Source: Vibrio neptunius (GTDB lineage: Bacteria > Pseudomonadota > Gammaproteobacteria > Enterobacterales > Vibrionaceae). Taken from it: a stretch of DNA of 64,000 nucleotides. A program made the position numbers and the translations under genes. Below, piece by piece: positions 19,121 through 27,851 of this stretch (within the stretch, counting starts at the first letter, position 1; the number at the start of each line of letters is the position of its first letter). The notes below the pieces were generated by a model. That model did not search any database and was not told where the DNA came from. It was given only the letters and a program-made list of their open reading frames with translations. The stretch lies in the NCBI RefSeq assembly GCF_000967495.1, contig NZ_JXXU01000048.1, positions 124,001-188,000 on the forward strand, in the 5' to 3' direction.

Positions 19121-19283
19121 GTTACTAAAGACGATGAGAAAGTTCCTTCAAAAATTTTGAATGACTTAATCAAATTTGCTCCGTTTTTCGAATGTAAAGA
19201 ATGGTAAATAATCTGTTATGGAAATAGGAGAGACGATAGTCTCGTTGAAAAAGAGAAGTATTCAACAATTGGTATTTAGCGCA

Positions 19284-19823
19284 ATGAAATCAGAAGTTAA
19301 GAATTACAACCTTGTAGCGCGGGGAGTTCATTGGGTATCAGCTATTGTCATTATCGGCATGTTTGCTGTGGGCCTATGGATGGTAGACCTTACATATTAT
19401 AGTGAATGGTATAAAACCGCCCCACACTGGCACAAGTCGGTGGGGATCCTACTTGCTGCTCTGACGCTATTTCGTTTTGTTTGGAAGCACGCAACACCTT
19501 CTCCAAAAGTTGAAGGAAAAGCGTATGAAATTCTCGGCGCAAAGTTAGTTCATTTAGCTATGTACCTTGTTTTGGTTGTATTGTTTGCTTCCGGTTACCT
19601 TATTTCTACCGAAGATGGCAGAGGTATTGACGTCTTCGACTGGTTTACTGTTCCAGGACTTGGTGCTTTGTTTGAGAACCAAGCCGATCTATCGGGTGAA
19701 ATTCACTTTTACGCCGCCTGGGCACTTATTTTAATGGCAGCCGTTCATGCTTTGGCTGCGATCAAACATCACGTGATTAACAAAGACAACACGCTACGCA
19801 AGATGATAGGAGCTTCAAAATGA
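19284..19823 (+). CDS. Cytochrome b561 family protein
   Basis: A four-helix diheme membrane cytochrome b (YceJ/CybB type) of about 180 residues. Candidate heme histidines are seen in ARGVHWVSAIVI, APHWHKSVGILL, GAKLVHLAMYL and LMAAVHALAAIKHH. The ATG at 19284 gives the usual family length and starts just before the first helix; the frame is open upstream to an ATG at 19218 but those residues look non-homologous. Its last codons overlap the start of the YceI gene (ATGA), so the two are a unit; this cytochrome/YceI pairing is common and suggests a shared role with a quinone-like ligand. Confidence 0.9.
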   Translation: MKSEVKNYNLVARGVHWVSAIVIIGMFAVGLWMVDLTYYSEWYKTAPHWHKSVGILLAALTLFRFVWKHATPSPKVEGKAYEILGAKLVHLAMYLVLVVLFASGYLISTEDGRGIDVFDWFTVPGLGALFENQADLSGEIHFYAAWALILMAAVHALAAIKHHVINKDNTLRKMIGASK

Positions 19824-20389
19824 AAAAAACGTTATTTGCTACCGGACTAGCTATGGCAATGGCATTGCCATTTGGTGCAAGCGCAGCGGACTACGTAATT
19901 GACAACAAAGGCGCTCACGCCTCGGTTAACTTCAAAGTAAGTCACCTAGGCTACAGCTTTATCAAAGGTCGTTTTAACACATTTGAAGGTGACTTTTCTT
20001 ACGACCCTGCAAACATTAGTGCCTCTAAAGTAGAAGTAACAATTGATACTACAAGTTTAGACTCAAACCATGCTGAGCGTGATAAGCATATCCGCAGCTC
20101 AGATTTTATTGACGCGTCGAAGTTTTCGACTGCGACATTCACAAGTACCAGTGTTGTCGACAAAGGTAACGGTAAGCTTGAAGTCAATGGTGACTTAAAC
20201 CTACACGGTGTGACAAAGCCAATTACTATTGACGCTGAGTTTATTGGTGCTGGTCAAGACCCTTGGGGTGGTGAGCGTGCTGGTTTCTTAGGCTCAACTC
20301 GCTTGGAACTTGCAGACTTCAATATTCCAGTGATGGGTGCATCGAGCTACGTTGATATGGAACTTCATGTAGAAGGTATCAAGAAATAA
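19820..20389 (+). CDS. YceI family periplasmic protein
   Basis: A 189-residue secreted lipocalin-like beta-barrel protein with a clear signal peptide (MKKTLFATGLAMAMALPFGASA, cleavage near residue 22). YceI motifs are seen: HASVNFKVSHLGYSFIKGRF and NHAERDKHIRSSDFIDA, then LNLHGVTKPI. The family binds polyisoprenoid/quinone-like molecules. Translationally coupled to the cytochrome b561 gene and followed by a terminator. Confidence 0.93.
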   Translation: MKKTLFATGLAMAMALPFGASAADYVIDNKGAHASVNFKVSHLGYSFIKGRFNTFEGDFSYDPANISASKVEVTIDTTSLDSNHAERDKHIRSSDFIDASKFSTATFTSTSVVDKGNGKLEVNGDLNLHGVTKPITIDAEFIGAGQDPWGGERAGFLGSTRLELADFNIPVMGASSYVDMELHVEGIKK

Positions 20390-20414
20390 TCCATATACTG
20401 CTTAACAATTAAAT

Positions 20415-20442
20415 AGCCCCCAACTTGCGTCGGGGGCTTTTT
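20415..20442. terminator. Terminator after yceI
   Basis: Stem AGCCCCC/GGGGGCT with a 10-base loop and a T-run; it may also serve the convergent channel gene. Confidence 0.85.
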
Positions 20443-20474
20443 GATCAAGCGACTTATTTTCTGACCAAAATCTA

Positions 20475-21929
20475 TTACGCAGATTCTAGCTGTGTGCTGT
20501 TGTCTACAATGGTTACACTGTCACCATAGATGGTGCGCAAAGCCCTTAGTACATCCTCCCTTGTTACTACCCCTACGAACTTTCCATTGTCTAGGATTGG
20601 CAAGACATGAGGTTTGTGGACCTTGATGCTTTTGGCCCGTTCCTCCAATGAGAGAGATGTTAATGTGGTTGCTATTCCAAAACTGGTCGTCGGATACAAT
20701 TGATCTTTATCGATACAAAGAAACTCGGCAACGTCAATTAACTTGTCATTTACGTTGATAGCGATGACATCTCGAGACATCAGATCTACGACTTTTTGTC
20801 CCTCTACCGGGATATAGTCTTGGCACCATAAATCGACCATGACGTCATGAGCGGAAAAGAAACCAACTAGGCGACCCTCTTCATTAACAACTGGTGCACT
20901 AACAACATGTTTATCAAGTAATATATCAATGGCAGTGGGTGTCGTCATTTCAGGTGATAAGATGACTGGATTACGGTTCACAATGTCATTGACGAAGAGT
21001 AAGTTATTCATAGAGTTTTCCTTGGCTGACGTAATGTTAGTGGTTGTAGTAATACTTGAAATCGATACGGCTTTGATTTGTGGTCTACGATAGATGATCC
21101 AATTGGCAAGGCCGACTAATACTGCTCCGCCGACAATGTTGCCTAATGTCACCGGGATGAGGTTTGCAGTAACAAATTGATAGATATTGAGATCACTGAA
21201 TTGAGCAGATGTCGCGCCTGCTTGACTCCAAAAGGCTTCAGTTGCGAAGTTTTGAATGACGATACCAAGTGGCACCATGAACATGTTTGCGACGCAGTGT
21301 TCGAACCCACTGGACACAAACATTGCCACTGGCATTATGGTCATTACCGCTTTAGTCATAGCGTTTGCGCTGCTAAATGTTAACCAAATAGCAAGACAAA
21401 CCAATAAGTTACACAAAACACCCAAAGCAAATGCTTCTACCAAAGAGTGATGAAGCTTGTGTTGTGCGATATTGAGTGCGTTAAGGCCCCATTGACCGTT
21501 GTCCATTTGATAGAGACCAGCAGCAGTAACGATGAGCAGTAACAGCATGGCACCTAAAAAATTACCCACATACACTTTTCCCCATATGGATAACATTTTT
21601 CCTAAGCTGATTTGCTTGTTAGCCCATGCAATACTGGACAGAACAGAGCTAGTAAATAGTTCACCTCCACAAAGTACGATGAGGATCAACCCCATACTGA
21701 ACGCCAGTCCTCCTGCTAGTCGACTTAGGCCCCAGCCAGACTGGATATTACCTGTGGTGACGGTAATGTAAAAAAGAAAAGCCAGTCCAATAAACGCGCC
21801 AGCCATTATCGCGAGCCCCAACGTTGTACCGCTGGTTTTATTGGCTTTACTGAGTGCAAACTTTTCCGCCTCAGCCATCATTTCACTGGGCGAGAAATAA
21901 AGATTATTCGTCTGAGCTTGTTGCGCCAT
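20475..21929 (-). CDS. Formate/nitrite channel (FNT family) fused to a CBS-domain pair
   Basis: A 484-residue protein in two parts. Residues about 15-275 are a FocA/NirC-type pentameric channel: AGAFIGLAFLFYITVTTG, the FNT signature SSGFEHCVANMFMVPLGI and VTLGNIVGGAVLVG. After a short linker, residues about 310-475 form two CBS motifs (VVSAPVVNEEGRLVGFFSAHD and HVLPILDNGKFVGVVTREDV), which usually bind adenine nucleotides and gate the attached domain. A Met just before the CBS part could allow separate initiation. Regulated formate or nitrite transport is the inferred role, in keeping with nap nearby. Confidence 0.88.
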   Translation of the reverse strand: MAQQAQTNNLYFSPSEMMAEAEKFALSKANKTSGTTLGLAIMAGAFIGLAFLFYITVTTGNIQSGWGLSRLAGGLAFSMGLILIVLCGGELFTSSVLSSIAWANKQISLGKMLSIWGKVYVGNFLGAMLLLLIVTAAGLYQMDNGQWGLNALNIAQHKLHHSLVEAFALGVLCNLLVCLAIWLTFSSANAMTKAVMTIMPVAMFVSSGFEHCVANMFMVPLGIVIQNFATEAFWSQAGATSAQFSDLNIYQFVTANLIPVTLGNIVGGAVLVGLANWIIYRRPQIKAVSISSITTTTNITSAKENSMNNLLFVNDIVNRNPVILSPEMTTPTAIDILLDKHVVSAPVVNEEGRLVGFFSAHDVMVDLWCQDYIPVEGQKVVDLMSRDVIAINVNDKLIDVAEFLCIDKDQLYPTTSFGIATTLTSLSLEERAKSIKVHKPHVLPILDNGKFVGVVTREDVLRALRTIYGDSVTIVDNSTQLESA

Positions 21930-22048
21930 CGTTGCCCCCGAATCTAATAGTCATGGTTACCTCCTGTTATGTCAGTGAGAAAGCCTCACCGCGCATTCAG
22001 GTTATGGTGTTCAGTCATACACGTAAAATTGATAATGTTTAAAAACCT

Positions 22049-22065
22049 TATCAAAATTGTTGATA
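22049..22065. promoter_or_regulatory. Palindrome between the channel gene and the LysR gene
   Basis: TATCAA-AATTG-TTGATA is a perfect 6-5-6 inverted repeat in the divergent intergenic region; another TTGATA lies at 22029. It resembles a regulator operator, possibly for the LysR protein encoded next door, but the protein that binds it is unknown. Confidence 0.4.
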
Positions 22066-22154
22066 TGGCCTGAGAGAGAAGTAAAATGAAACAACTTGCT
22101 TATTTGTAAGCAATTTTAGTCGTTGTTATTCTCTGGGCAAAGGATTGAAGCTTA

Positions 22155-23060
22155 ATGAGATATTCTCTTAAACAACTTGCTGTATTTGATGCCGTCGCAG
22201 ATATGGGAAGTGTTAGTATGGCCGCAGATAAGCTGGCATTAACGCAGTCAGCAACCAGTATGTCACTGGCTCAACTTGAAAAAATGCTAGGACGACCGTT
22301 GTTTGAACGTCAAGGTAAACAGATGGCCTTAACGCACTGGGGCATGTGGCTAAGGCCAAAAGCTAAGCGGTTGCTGCAGGATGCGCAACAAATTGAGATG
22401 GGCTTTTACGAGCAGCATTTGTTGAGTGGTCATGTCAAACTTGGAGCAAGCCAAACACCTGCAGAACATTTAGTTCCAGACCTTATCAGTATTATTGATA
22501 ACTCATTTCCTGAGATGAGAATCTCTCTTAAAGTCAAAAGTACCGATAGTGTCATACAAGGCGTTTTAGACTACAAATACGATTTGGGGGTCATGGAAGG
22601 CCGTTGCGACGATAACCGACTTCACCAAGAGGTTTGGTGTCGTGATCACTTAACCGTTGTTGCCGCTGCGCACCATCCTTTCGCAAAGCATGACACAGTG
22701 AGCCTAGCGCAGCTGGAGCAAGCAAGATGGGTATTGAGAGAGCAGGGTAGCGGCACTCGTAAGATTTTTGATAGCTCTATTCACCATTTAATCGAAGATC
22801 TTGACGTTTGGCGTGAATACGAACATGTGCCTGTTCTTAGAAGCATGGTTGAAAACGGTCAATATCTTACCTGCCTACCATATTTAGATGTTGAGCGGTT
22901 TATCGAAAACGGCCAATTGGTTGCGCTTAACGTCCCAGAGCTCAGTATGGAACGAACCTTGTCTTTTATATGGCGAGCAGACATGGTAGAAAATCCGTTG
23001 ATAGAGTGCATTAAACGCGAGGGACTGCGAATGATGAAAGGCAGGCCTTCTGTTCTATAA
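22155..23060 (+). CDS. LysR-family transcriptional regulator (YeiE-like)
   Basis: A 301-residue regulator with an N-terminal winged helix-turn-helix (LKQLAVFDAVADMGSVSMAA, SMSLAQLEKMLGRPLFER) and a periplasmic-binding-like effector domain (HVKLGASQTPAEHLVPDL onward). By overall look it falls in the YeiE/CysB-like branch. It is divergent from the FNT-CBS channel gene, with a palindrome between them, so it may control that gene; effector unknown. Confidence 0.88.
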   Translation: MRYSLKQLAVFDAVADMGSVSMAADKLALTQSATSMSLAQLEKMLGRPLFERQGKQMALTHWGMWLRPKAKRLLQDAQQIEMGFYEQHLLSGHVKLGASQTPAEHLVPDLISIIDNSFPEMRISLKVKSTDSVIQGVLDYKYDLGVMEGRCDDNRLHQEVWCRDHLTVVAAAHHPFAKHDTVSLAQLEQARWVLREQGSGTRKIFDSSIHHLIEDLDVWREYEHVPVLRSMVENGQYLTCLPYLDVERFIENGQLVALNVPELSMERTLSFIWRADMVENPLIECIKREGLRMMKGRPSVL

Positions 23061-23224
23061 TATTTCCGATATCTGTTGAAATAGCGTTTGCGTCACAATA
23101 ATAGGTTTCAATTTCATTTTGTTGCTTAATTAATGTGATCTGTATCGTTTTGTTTTGCTGGCTTACCCCTTACCATGCCATCTTGTACTTTTGATGTGTG
23201 AAGAAGCACACTTAGCGAGGCGGT

Positions 23225-23710
23225 ATGAGCACACTTGTCGCGATTTCATTAACTACGGGTATACTTTCAGGGCTTTGGGGTTGGATTGCCATCTCACTTG
23301 GCCTATTGTCATGGGCTGGTTTCTTAGGTTGTACCAGCTACTTTGCGTCTCCAACCAGCGGGCTGAAAGGCTTAGCGGAGAGTTTAGTTACCAACATGAC
23401 GGGAGTATTTTGGGCGATGGTAATTATTCACGCTTCACAATTTGCTTCCCTAGAAATCCTTGGTTATGTGATCACTTCTCTCGTGGCATTTATGATGTGT
23501 ATTCAGGCAAAGCAAAACTGGCTTGGATACATACCGGGTACTTTTATTGGCTCTTGCGCGACTTTCGCAGCAGACGGTGACTGGCAGCTCGTTGTTCCTT
23601 CGTTGATCTTAGGTGGTATCTTTGGCTACTTGATGAAAGCAAGTGGTTTGTGGCTACATCAAAAGTCTTCTCAAACACAATCTACTAGTGAGTTGCCAAC
23701 TCGTTCATGA
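23225..23710 (+). CDS. DUF1097 family inner-membrane protein
   Basis: A 161-residue membrane protein with about five hydrophobic segments and the DUF1097 look (GLWGWIAISLGLLSWAGFLG, SPTSGLKGLAESLVTNMTG). The ATG has GAGGCGG upstream. E. coli YcdZ is the relative that comes to mind. Function unknown. It ends close to a strong convergent terminator. Confidence 0.8.
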   Translation: MSTLVAISLTTGILSGLWGWIAISLGLLSWAGFLGCTSYFASPTSGLKGLAESLVTNMTGVFWAMVIIHASQFASLEILGYVITSLVAFMMCIQAKQNWLGYIPGTFIGSCATFAADGDWQLVVPSLILGGIFGYLMKASGLWLHQKSSQTQSTSELPTRS

Positions 23711-23752
23711 TTGTGACCCCCTGATTAATTGGTATCGTTTGATATTTGATAC

Positions 23753-23792
23753 GCGGCCTTGGCAACGATAGGTAGCCAAGGCCGCTTTTTTA
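23753..23792. terminator. Bidirectional terminator
   Basis: Perfect stem GCGGCCTTGGC/GCCAAGGCCGC with an 11-base loop and T-run, between the DUF1097 gene and the convergent nuclease gene. Confidence 0.92.
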
Positions 23793-25421
23793 TGTGTTGC
23801 CATTCGCCATTGTTACGACGCGCTTTAACGTCCACCTAAGCAGTAATGGGATGCACTCTGTTCCTTTATCCTCACAGTAGGAAACAATCGCTAGCGCAAG
23901 ATCGGGCTTAGCAAATTTCTTGAGTACTCTAGTCACCACTTTTTTAGCTGGAATAGGATGATCGAGTGGAATTCGTACCATATCTTTAAAAAAAGGCTCA
24001 AAACCATTGTTGTAAAGGTAGTGTTCAATATCTCGATCGGGCAGTTCAGTGAGGCGATGACGTTCTTGATCGTTTCCTAGTTGAGCACGAACTGCAGCGG
24101 CGTACTTTTTACCCGCTGCATCTCCATCTGTCACTACGTGCCAGTCGATGCCGAAAGCCTTAGCGATTTTGACTAAAGATTTGAGTCCCGATTGAGCAAA
24201 CTCAATGATTTGTACGCCTTCAGCGGCCAAATTATACCCGCACTGATTCGCTAATTCATTAAATAACCAGACTTCGGTTTCACCTTCGACCAGTAGCCAA
24301 CATCTCGCAAACAATGCTCCAGAGCGGTGAAATCTGATATGAAAGCCAATTCGTCTTAGTTCGTCTTTACTGAACCCTTGTGCTGGAAGATAGGTAGTGA
24401 TGGTTCGATCGGATTGCCTCACCAGACGCCGAATACTGTTAAGCGGTACTTGCCCCAACAAGTCACCACTATTTGTCGTCAGGATTTTTTGCATAGGAAG
24501 TAGTTGGAGCAGGCTCCAGGCTCTTGCAAGATGAGTAGGGTGCAATCGACCCTCTGGATCTTCTAGGATCAATAAAGGCCGAGCACAACGGCGGAGTTTA
24601 TTGGGACCTTTCGCCTGAAGATAGGCATTGAGCAAGCCCATAAACAAGAGACGTGTCTGTTTACTTTTGGTTTCCTCCACAACTTGAGAGATACTTTTGT
24701 TGTTTGGTGAGCCACTGAAAAAGATACCATCCCGTTGTTTACGAAGGTTTTTACGTGCATTGGATTTAAATGAAAAGTAGTGGTCAACTAATACATTCAT
24801 AGAATTCAGGCTACTTTTCATTTCTCCTTTGTTTACATGGCCAGGAATCGCCATTAAGCGCCGACAGGTATTATTGATCCGTTTCTCGATGCGGTCATTG
24901 GTATCTCCTAGGTTACCGAGCGGACGTTCGAAACGACGCGAATCTTTGAGACGAATGGCAGGGTGGAGTGTCATGAGTTCCTGCGCTAACTTTTCTGAGT
25001 GATGCAGTGGTAATGGGTTACCTTCACGATCAAGAAAAGCGTAGCGAGTAGAGACATCGTGGCCGTCTCGGCTAGCACTTAAGCGATAGATGATCTTGTT
25101 GATGCCTTGCTGATCCTGTATCCAGACTGGTCTTATTTTGCGGTAACGACCAGATTTGATTTCGTTCTTATCGTTGGATACTAAGCTGATGACGATTTGT
25201 AAGTGCTGAGTTTGTGGATGTGCAATTGAGTAATCGACATGAAAATCTGTCATTTCAAATTGATAAGGTATTCCTTCGGGAGGTAAGGCGACCGATAGGG
25301 CATCTAGCAGAGAAGATTTGCCCCAAGTATTTTCACCAATTAGGGTCGTGAGCTCGTCAAAAGCGATGGATAGCCGTTTGATCCCACGAAAGCCGGAAAT
25401 TTCAATCCGCTCTAGCAGCAT
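23790..25421 (-). CDS. OLD-family ATP-dependent endonuclease (YbjD-like)
   Basis: A 543-residue AAA/ABC-type ATPase with C-terminal Toprim domain. The P-loop is GENTWGKSSLLDAL (residues 30-43). The ABC signature/Walker B region is seen in PLLILEDPEGRLHPTHLARA. Toprim acidic residues appear as LLVEGETEVWLFNEL and VVTDGDAAGKKYA. Size and order match the OLD/YbjD group of DNA-processing nucleases. It stands alone, with no reverse transcriptase or UvrD partner as in the Gabija or retron-type defence systems, so a housekeeping YbjD-like role is likelier. Confidence 0.85.
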   Translation of the reverse strand: MLLERIEISGFRGIKRLSIAFDELTTLIGENTWGKSSLLDALSVALPPEGIPYQFEMTDFHVDYSIAHPQTQHLQIVISLVSNDKNEIKSGRYRKIRPVWIQDQQGINKIIYRLSASRDGHDVSTRYAFLDREGNPLPLHHSEKLAQELMTLHPAIRLKDSRRFERPLGNLGDTNDRIEKRINNTCRRLMAIPGHVNKGEMKSSLNSMNVLVDHYFSFKSNARKNLRKQRDGIFFSGSPNNKSISQVVEETKSKQTRLLFMGLLNAYLQAKGPNKLRRCARPLLILEDPEGRLHPTHLARAWSLLQLLPMQKILTTNSGDLLGQVPLNSIRRLVRQSDRTITTYLPAQGFSKDELRRIGFHIRFHRSGALFARCWLLVEGETEVWLFNELANQCGYNLAAEGVQIIEFAQSGLKSLVKIAKAFGIDWHVVTDGDAAGKKYAAAVRAQLGNDQERHRLTELPDRDIEHYLYNNGFEPFFKDMVRIPLDHPIPAKKVVTRVLKKFAKPDLALAIVSYCEDKGTECIPLLLRWTLKRVVTMANGNT

Positions 25422-25654
25422 GAAGTGACTCCGTTTGAGCTATTGTTACCTAAAGCATAATAGAAAAACCTCGAATAAGCAGAAGCTTACCTCACAAAGT
25501 TTGTGCTTGCTCGGTGTAATCTGCTATCAACAACAAGAGATCTTGCTCAACTTAGTTAATGTATATGGAACGGCGTATACAATAAAAGTGTGAAAGTTAA
25601 TGAATTTGTCATAAAGGATGGGATACGATGTAGCCGAATATGAGAGAAGAAAAT

Positions 25655-27400
25655 ATGAAATATAAAAACAATAAAGCGGCTAAGATTAGGCTTGCTCACA
25701 TTAACGATACCCATTCTTATTTTGAACCAACGTCGCTACAGCTTACGATTAATGTAGAAGGCGAAATCCTTACTCCGTATGTGAGTGCCGGGGGCTTTGC
25801 GCGTATAGCGACACGTAAAAAGCAGCTCGAAGAATCCATATCTGACAATCGCCATATGATGTTCCTCCACGCAGGAGATTGTTTTCAGGGCACTTTGTAT
25901 TTCTCCCTGTTTAAAGGGGAAGCGAATGCGACCATGCTCAATGCCCTCAATATAGATGCGATGGCCTTAGGTAACCATGAATTAGACATGGGCAACTTAC
26001 CAGTTGCTAAGTTCGTAGAGAAAATCGAGTTCCCATTGCTTGCTGGCAACTGGGATCTGTCTAATGAAAATCAACAGAAAGCCTGCACGCTGAAAAATAA
26101 ATTACAGGTTTACTCTTTTGTCCCTGCAAGCCATTGTGCTCAATGGATAGTGAAAGAAGTAAATGGAGAGCCCATTGCTATCTTTTCCCTAGCGCTCGAT
26201 AAAATGGCAGATATTTCTAACCCTGATTCAGACACACCATTTGTTAACTCGATTACAACGGCAAAACATACCGTTGAGGAAATCAGAAATCACGGTATCA
26301 ATAAGATCATTTTATTAAGTCATATGGGCTATGATGCCGATTTGGATATGGCAGAGAAAGTTGAAGGGATCAGTCTTATTGTTGGCGGCCATAGCCATCG
26401 CTTGCAAGGTGATTTCAGTGCGTTGGGCCTGAAAAAGGATGATGAATACGGGATTAAGATCAATGGTACACATGTTGTCCAAGCGGGTTATCACGCTCTA
26501 AGCATGGGGCACTGTGATATTGACTTCAATGCAGAAGGTGAGATCGTCGTCTTCAATGGGAGAAATGAGCTTTTGCTGGGTCGTCGATTATTCCTTGACG
26601 CAAGCATGAGTCAAAGCACTAACGAATTACCCTATAACCTAGCCCGACGGTTTATTGATGAACACCCTAACGTGCTGGTGTGTAAAAAAGATAAGCAAGT
26701 ACAGGACGTATTGAATGAAAAGTACGTATCACGCGTTAGAGAACTACAACGTCAGGTGATTGCTTGCGCCGATAAGCCACTACGTCATGTCAGAGTCCCT
26801 GATGAGGTTGGTGCCAGCGAGTTGGCTCCGCTGGTCGCTGAGTCCTTTGTGCACTCAATGAATAAGCTGGGACACAATGCGGAGTTTGCCATTCACAACG
26901 CCGGTGGTGTTCGAAATTCGCTCAATGTCGGTAATGTGTCTGTCGCCGATATCGCGGGTAAGCTGCTACCGTTTGCCGTTCCGATCGGTGTTTATCAGCT
27001 TAAAGGGAAGGACATTGCCGCTGCGCTTGAGGGGGCAATAAATAACGCCACTAATAACGGCGTGGAAGGGACTGGTGATGGTTCTTATCCTTACACCTAC
27101 AACCTGAGCTTTGAATATCTTCCGGAAGCGGAAAAAGGAAGTCGAATTCGGAGTCTCAAGATCTACAGCTTGGCGTTAGGTTGGCAGGAAGTATCGAACG
27201 AAAAGTACTACACTGGAACGTCTTCAGCCTATACGATGAAAGGCAAAGAGGGCTACGAAGCCATGCTAAATATGTCTGGCGAAGGTATAGTGACGGCTAC
27301 CTCTATGGCAGATTGTTTTATTGAATTGTTAACTGACGCTCCTGAAACATTAAACAGACCTCGGGAAAGAGCTCAAATATGGTGGCACAAAGGTTGCTAA
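25655..27400 (+). CDS. 5'-nucleotidase / metallophosphoesterase family protein
   Basis: A protein of about 581 residues with an N-terminal metallophosphoesterase domain (HINDTHSYF, LHAGDCFQGTLYF, ALGNHELDMGN, LLSHMGYDAD, VGGHSHRL) and a C-terminal substrate-specificity domain (FAIHNAGGVRNSLN), the UshA/CpdB type order. No signal peptide is visible, unusual since most relatives are exported. The ATG at 25655 has AGAGAAGA before it; an ATG five codons upstream lacks a good site. Substrate probably a nucleotide or nucleotide sugar. Confidence 0.88.
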   Translation: MKYKNNKAAKIRLAHINDTHSYFEPTSLQLTINVEGEILTPYVSAGGFARIATRKKQLEESISDNRHMMFLHAGDCFQGTLYFSLFKGEANATMLNALNIDAMALGNHELDMGNLPVAKFVEKIEFPLLAGNWDLSNENQQKACTLKNKLQVYSFVPASHCAQWIVKEVNGEPIAIFSLALDKMADISNPDSDTPFVNSITTAKHTVEEIRNHGINKIILLSHMGYDADLDMAEKVEGISLIVGGHSHRLQGDFSALGLKKDDEYGIKINGTHVVQAGYHALSMGHCDIDFNAEGEIVVFNGRNELLLGRRLFLDASMSQSTNELPYNLARRFIDEHPNVLVCKKDKQVQDVLNEKYVSRVRELQRQVIACADKPLRHVRVPDEVGASELAPLVAESFVHSMNKLGHNAEFAIHNAGGVRNSLNVGNVSVADIAGKLLPFAVPIGVYQLKGKDIAAALEGAINNATNNGVEGTGDGSYPYTYNLSFEYLPEAEKGSRIRSLKIYSLALGWQEVSNEKYYTGTSSAYTMKGKEGYEAMLNMSGEGIVTATSMADCFIELLTDAPETLNRPRERAQIWWHKGC

Positions 27401-27448
27401 TTTATTCTTCGAGTTAATTGGGTAAGTGAATATTACTCGGAGGAATCT

Positions 27449-27544
27449 ATGTGGAGTAGAGACTGGATCGACGTTGCGGTCGTGATTAGCTGGATAGGCG
27501 TTTGGTCTGCATTAGTATACTTTATCCCTGTTGGGGGAGTATAG
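27449..27544 (+). CDS. Small membrane protein, 31 residues
   Basis: A short open frame starting MWSRDWIDVAVVISWIGVW with an almost entirely hydrophobic middle (VAVVISWIGVWSALVYFIPV). A near-perfect ribosome binding site, CGGAGGAATCT, precedes the ATG, and a strong terminator follows 26 bases after the stop. Strong translation signal, single span and own terminator support a real gene. I do not recognise it. Confidence 0.6.
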   Translation: MWSRDWIDVAVVISWIGVWSALVYFIPVGGV

Positions 27545-27570
27545 CTTAGCGGTAAATCAACGTTTAATGT

Positions 27571-27597
27571 AAAAGGAGCCCATTGGGCTCCTTTTTT
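27571..27597 (+). terminator. Intrinsic terminator after the small membrane gene
   Basis: Stem AAAAGGAGCCC/GGGCTCCTTTT and T-run; separates the small gene from the riboswitch leader. Confidence 0.92.
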
Positions 27598-27639
27598 GAT
27601 CTTTGCTATAGACGAATTGTTAGTGCCAGAATACAATCT

Positions 27640-27775
27640 TAATTGTTTGGGGAGTAGTCGCCTCTGGTTTACTTATCGTCATCTCGTTAGACGTTGTTCT
27701 ATCCGGTAAGTATAAATGTTGCCTTCTTTTTACGGCATCTATTTCGACGAGACCAACGCAATCAAGTAACCAATG
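27640..27775 (+). promoter_or_regulatory. yybP-ykoY family (manganese) riboswitch upstream of the TerC gene
   Basis: The leader has the family hallmarks in order: GGGGAGTAG at 27649, a paired arm ACTTATCG (27671) with CGGTAAGT (27704), and GAGACC at 27749. ATTGTTTGG (from 27642) can pair with CCAACGCAAT (27753-27762) to form the closing stem P1. Downstream, a hairpin CCAATG/CATTGG (27770-27790) and one of GGGGGATC with GATCCCTCC lie before the GGAGGA ribosome site, a plausible expression platform. The family senses Mn2+ and often controls TerC/Alx-type exporters, exactly the gene that follows. Confidence 0.82.
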
Positions 27776-27851
27776 TAAAAAAACATTGGATTGGTTTGTT
27801 TGCGGGGGGATCGTCAAAGCACTGCTCTGATCCCTCCGCTCAGGAGGAATA

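Noticed and set aside
23790..25421. Anti-phage defence system (Gabija/retron type) built on the OLD nuclease
   Set aside because: No UvrD-like helicase, reverse transcriptase or other partner lies beside it; flanks are DUF1097 and a nucleotidase.
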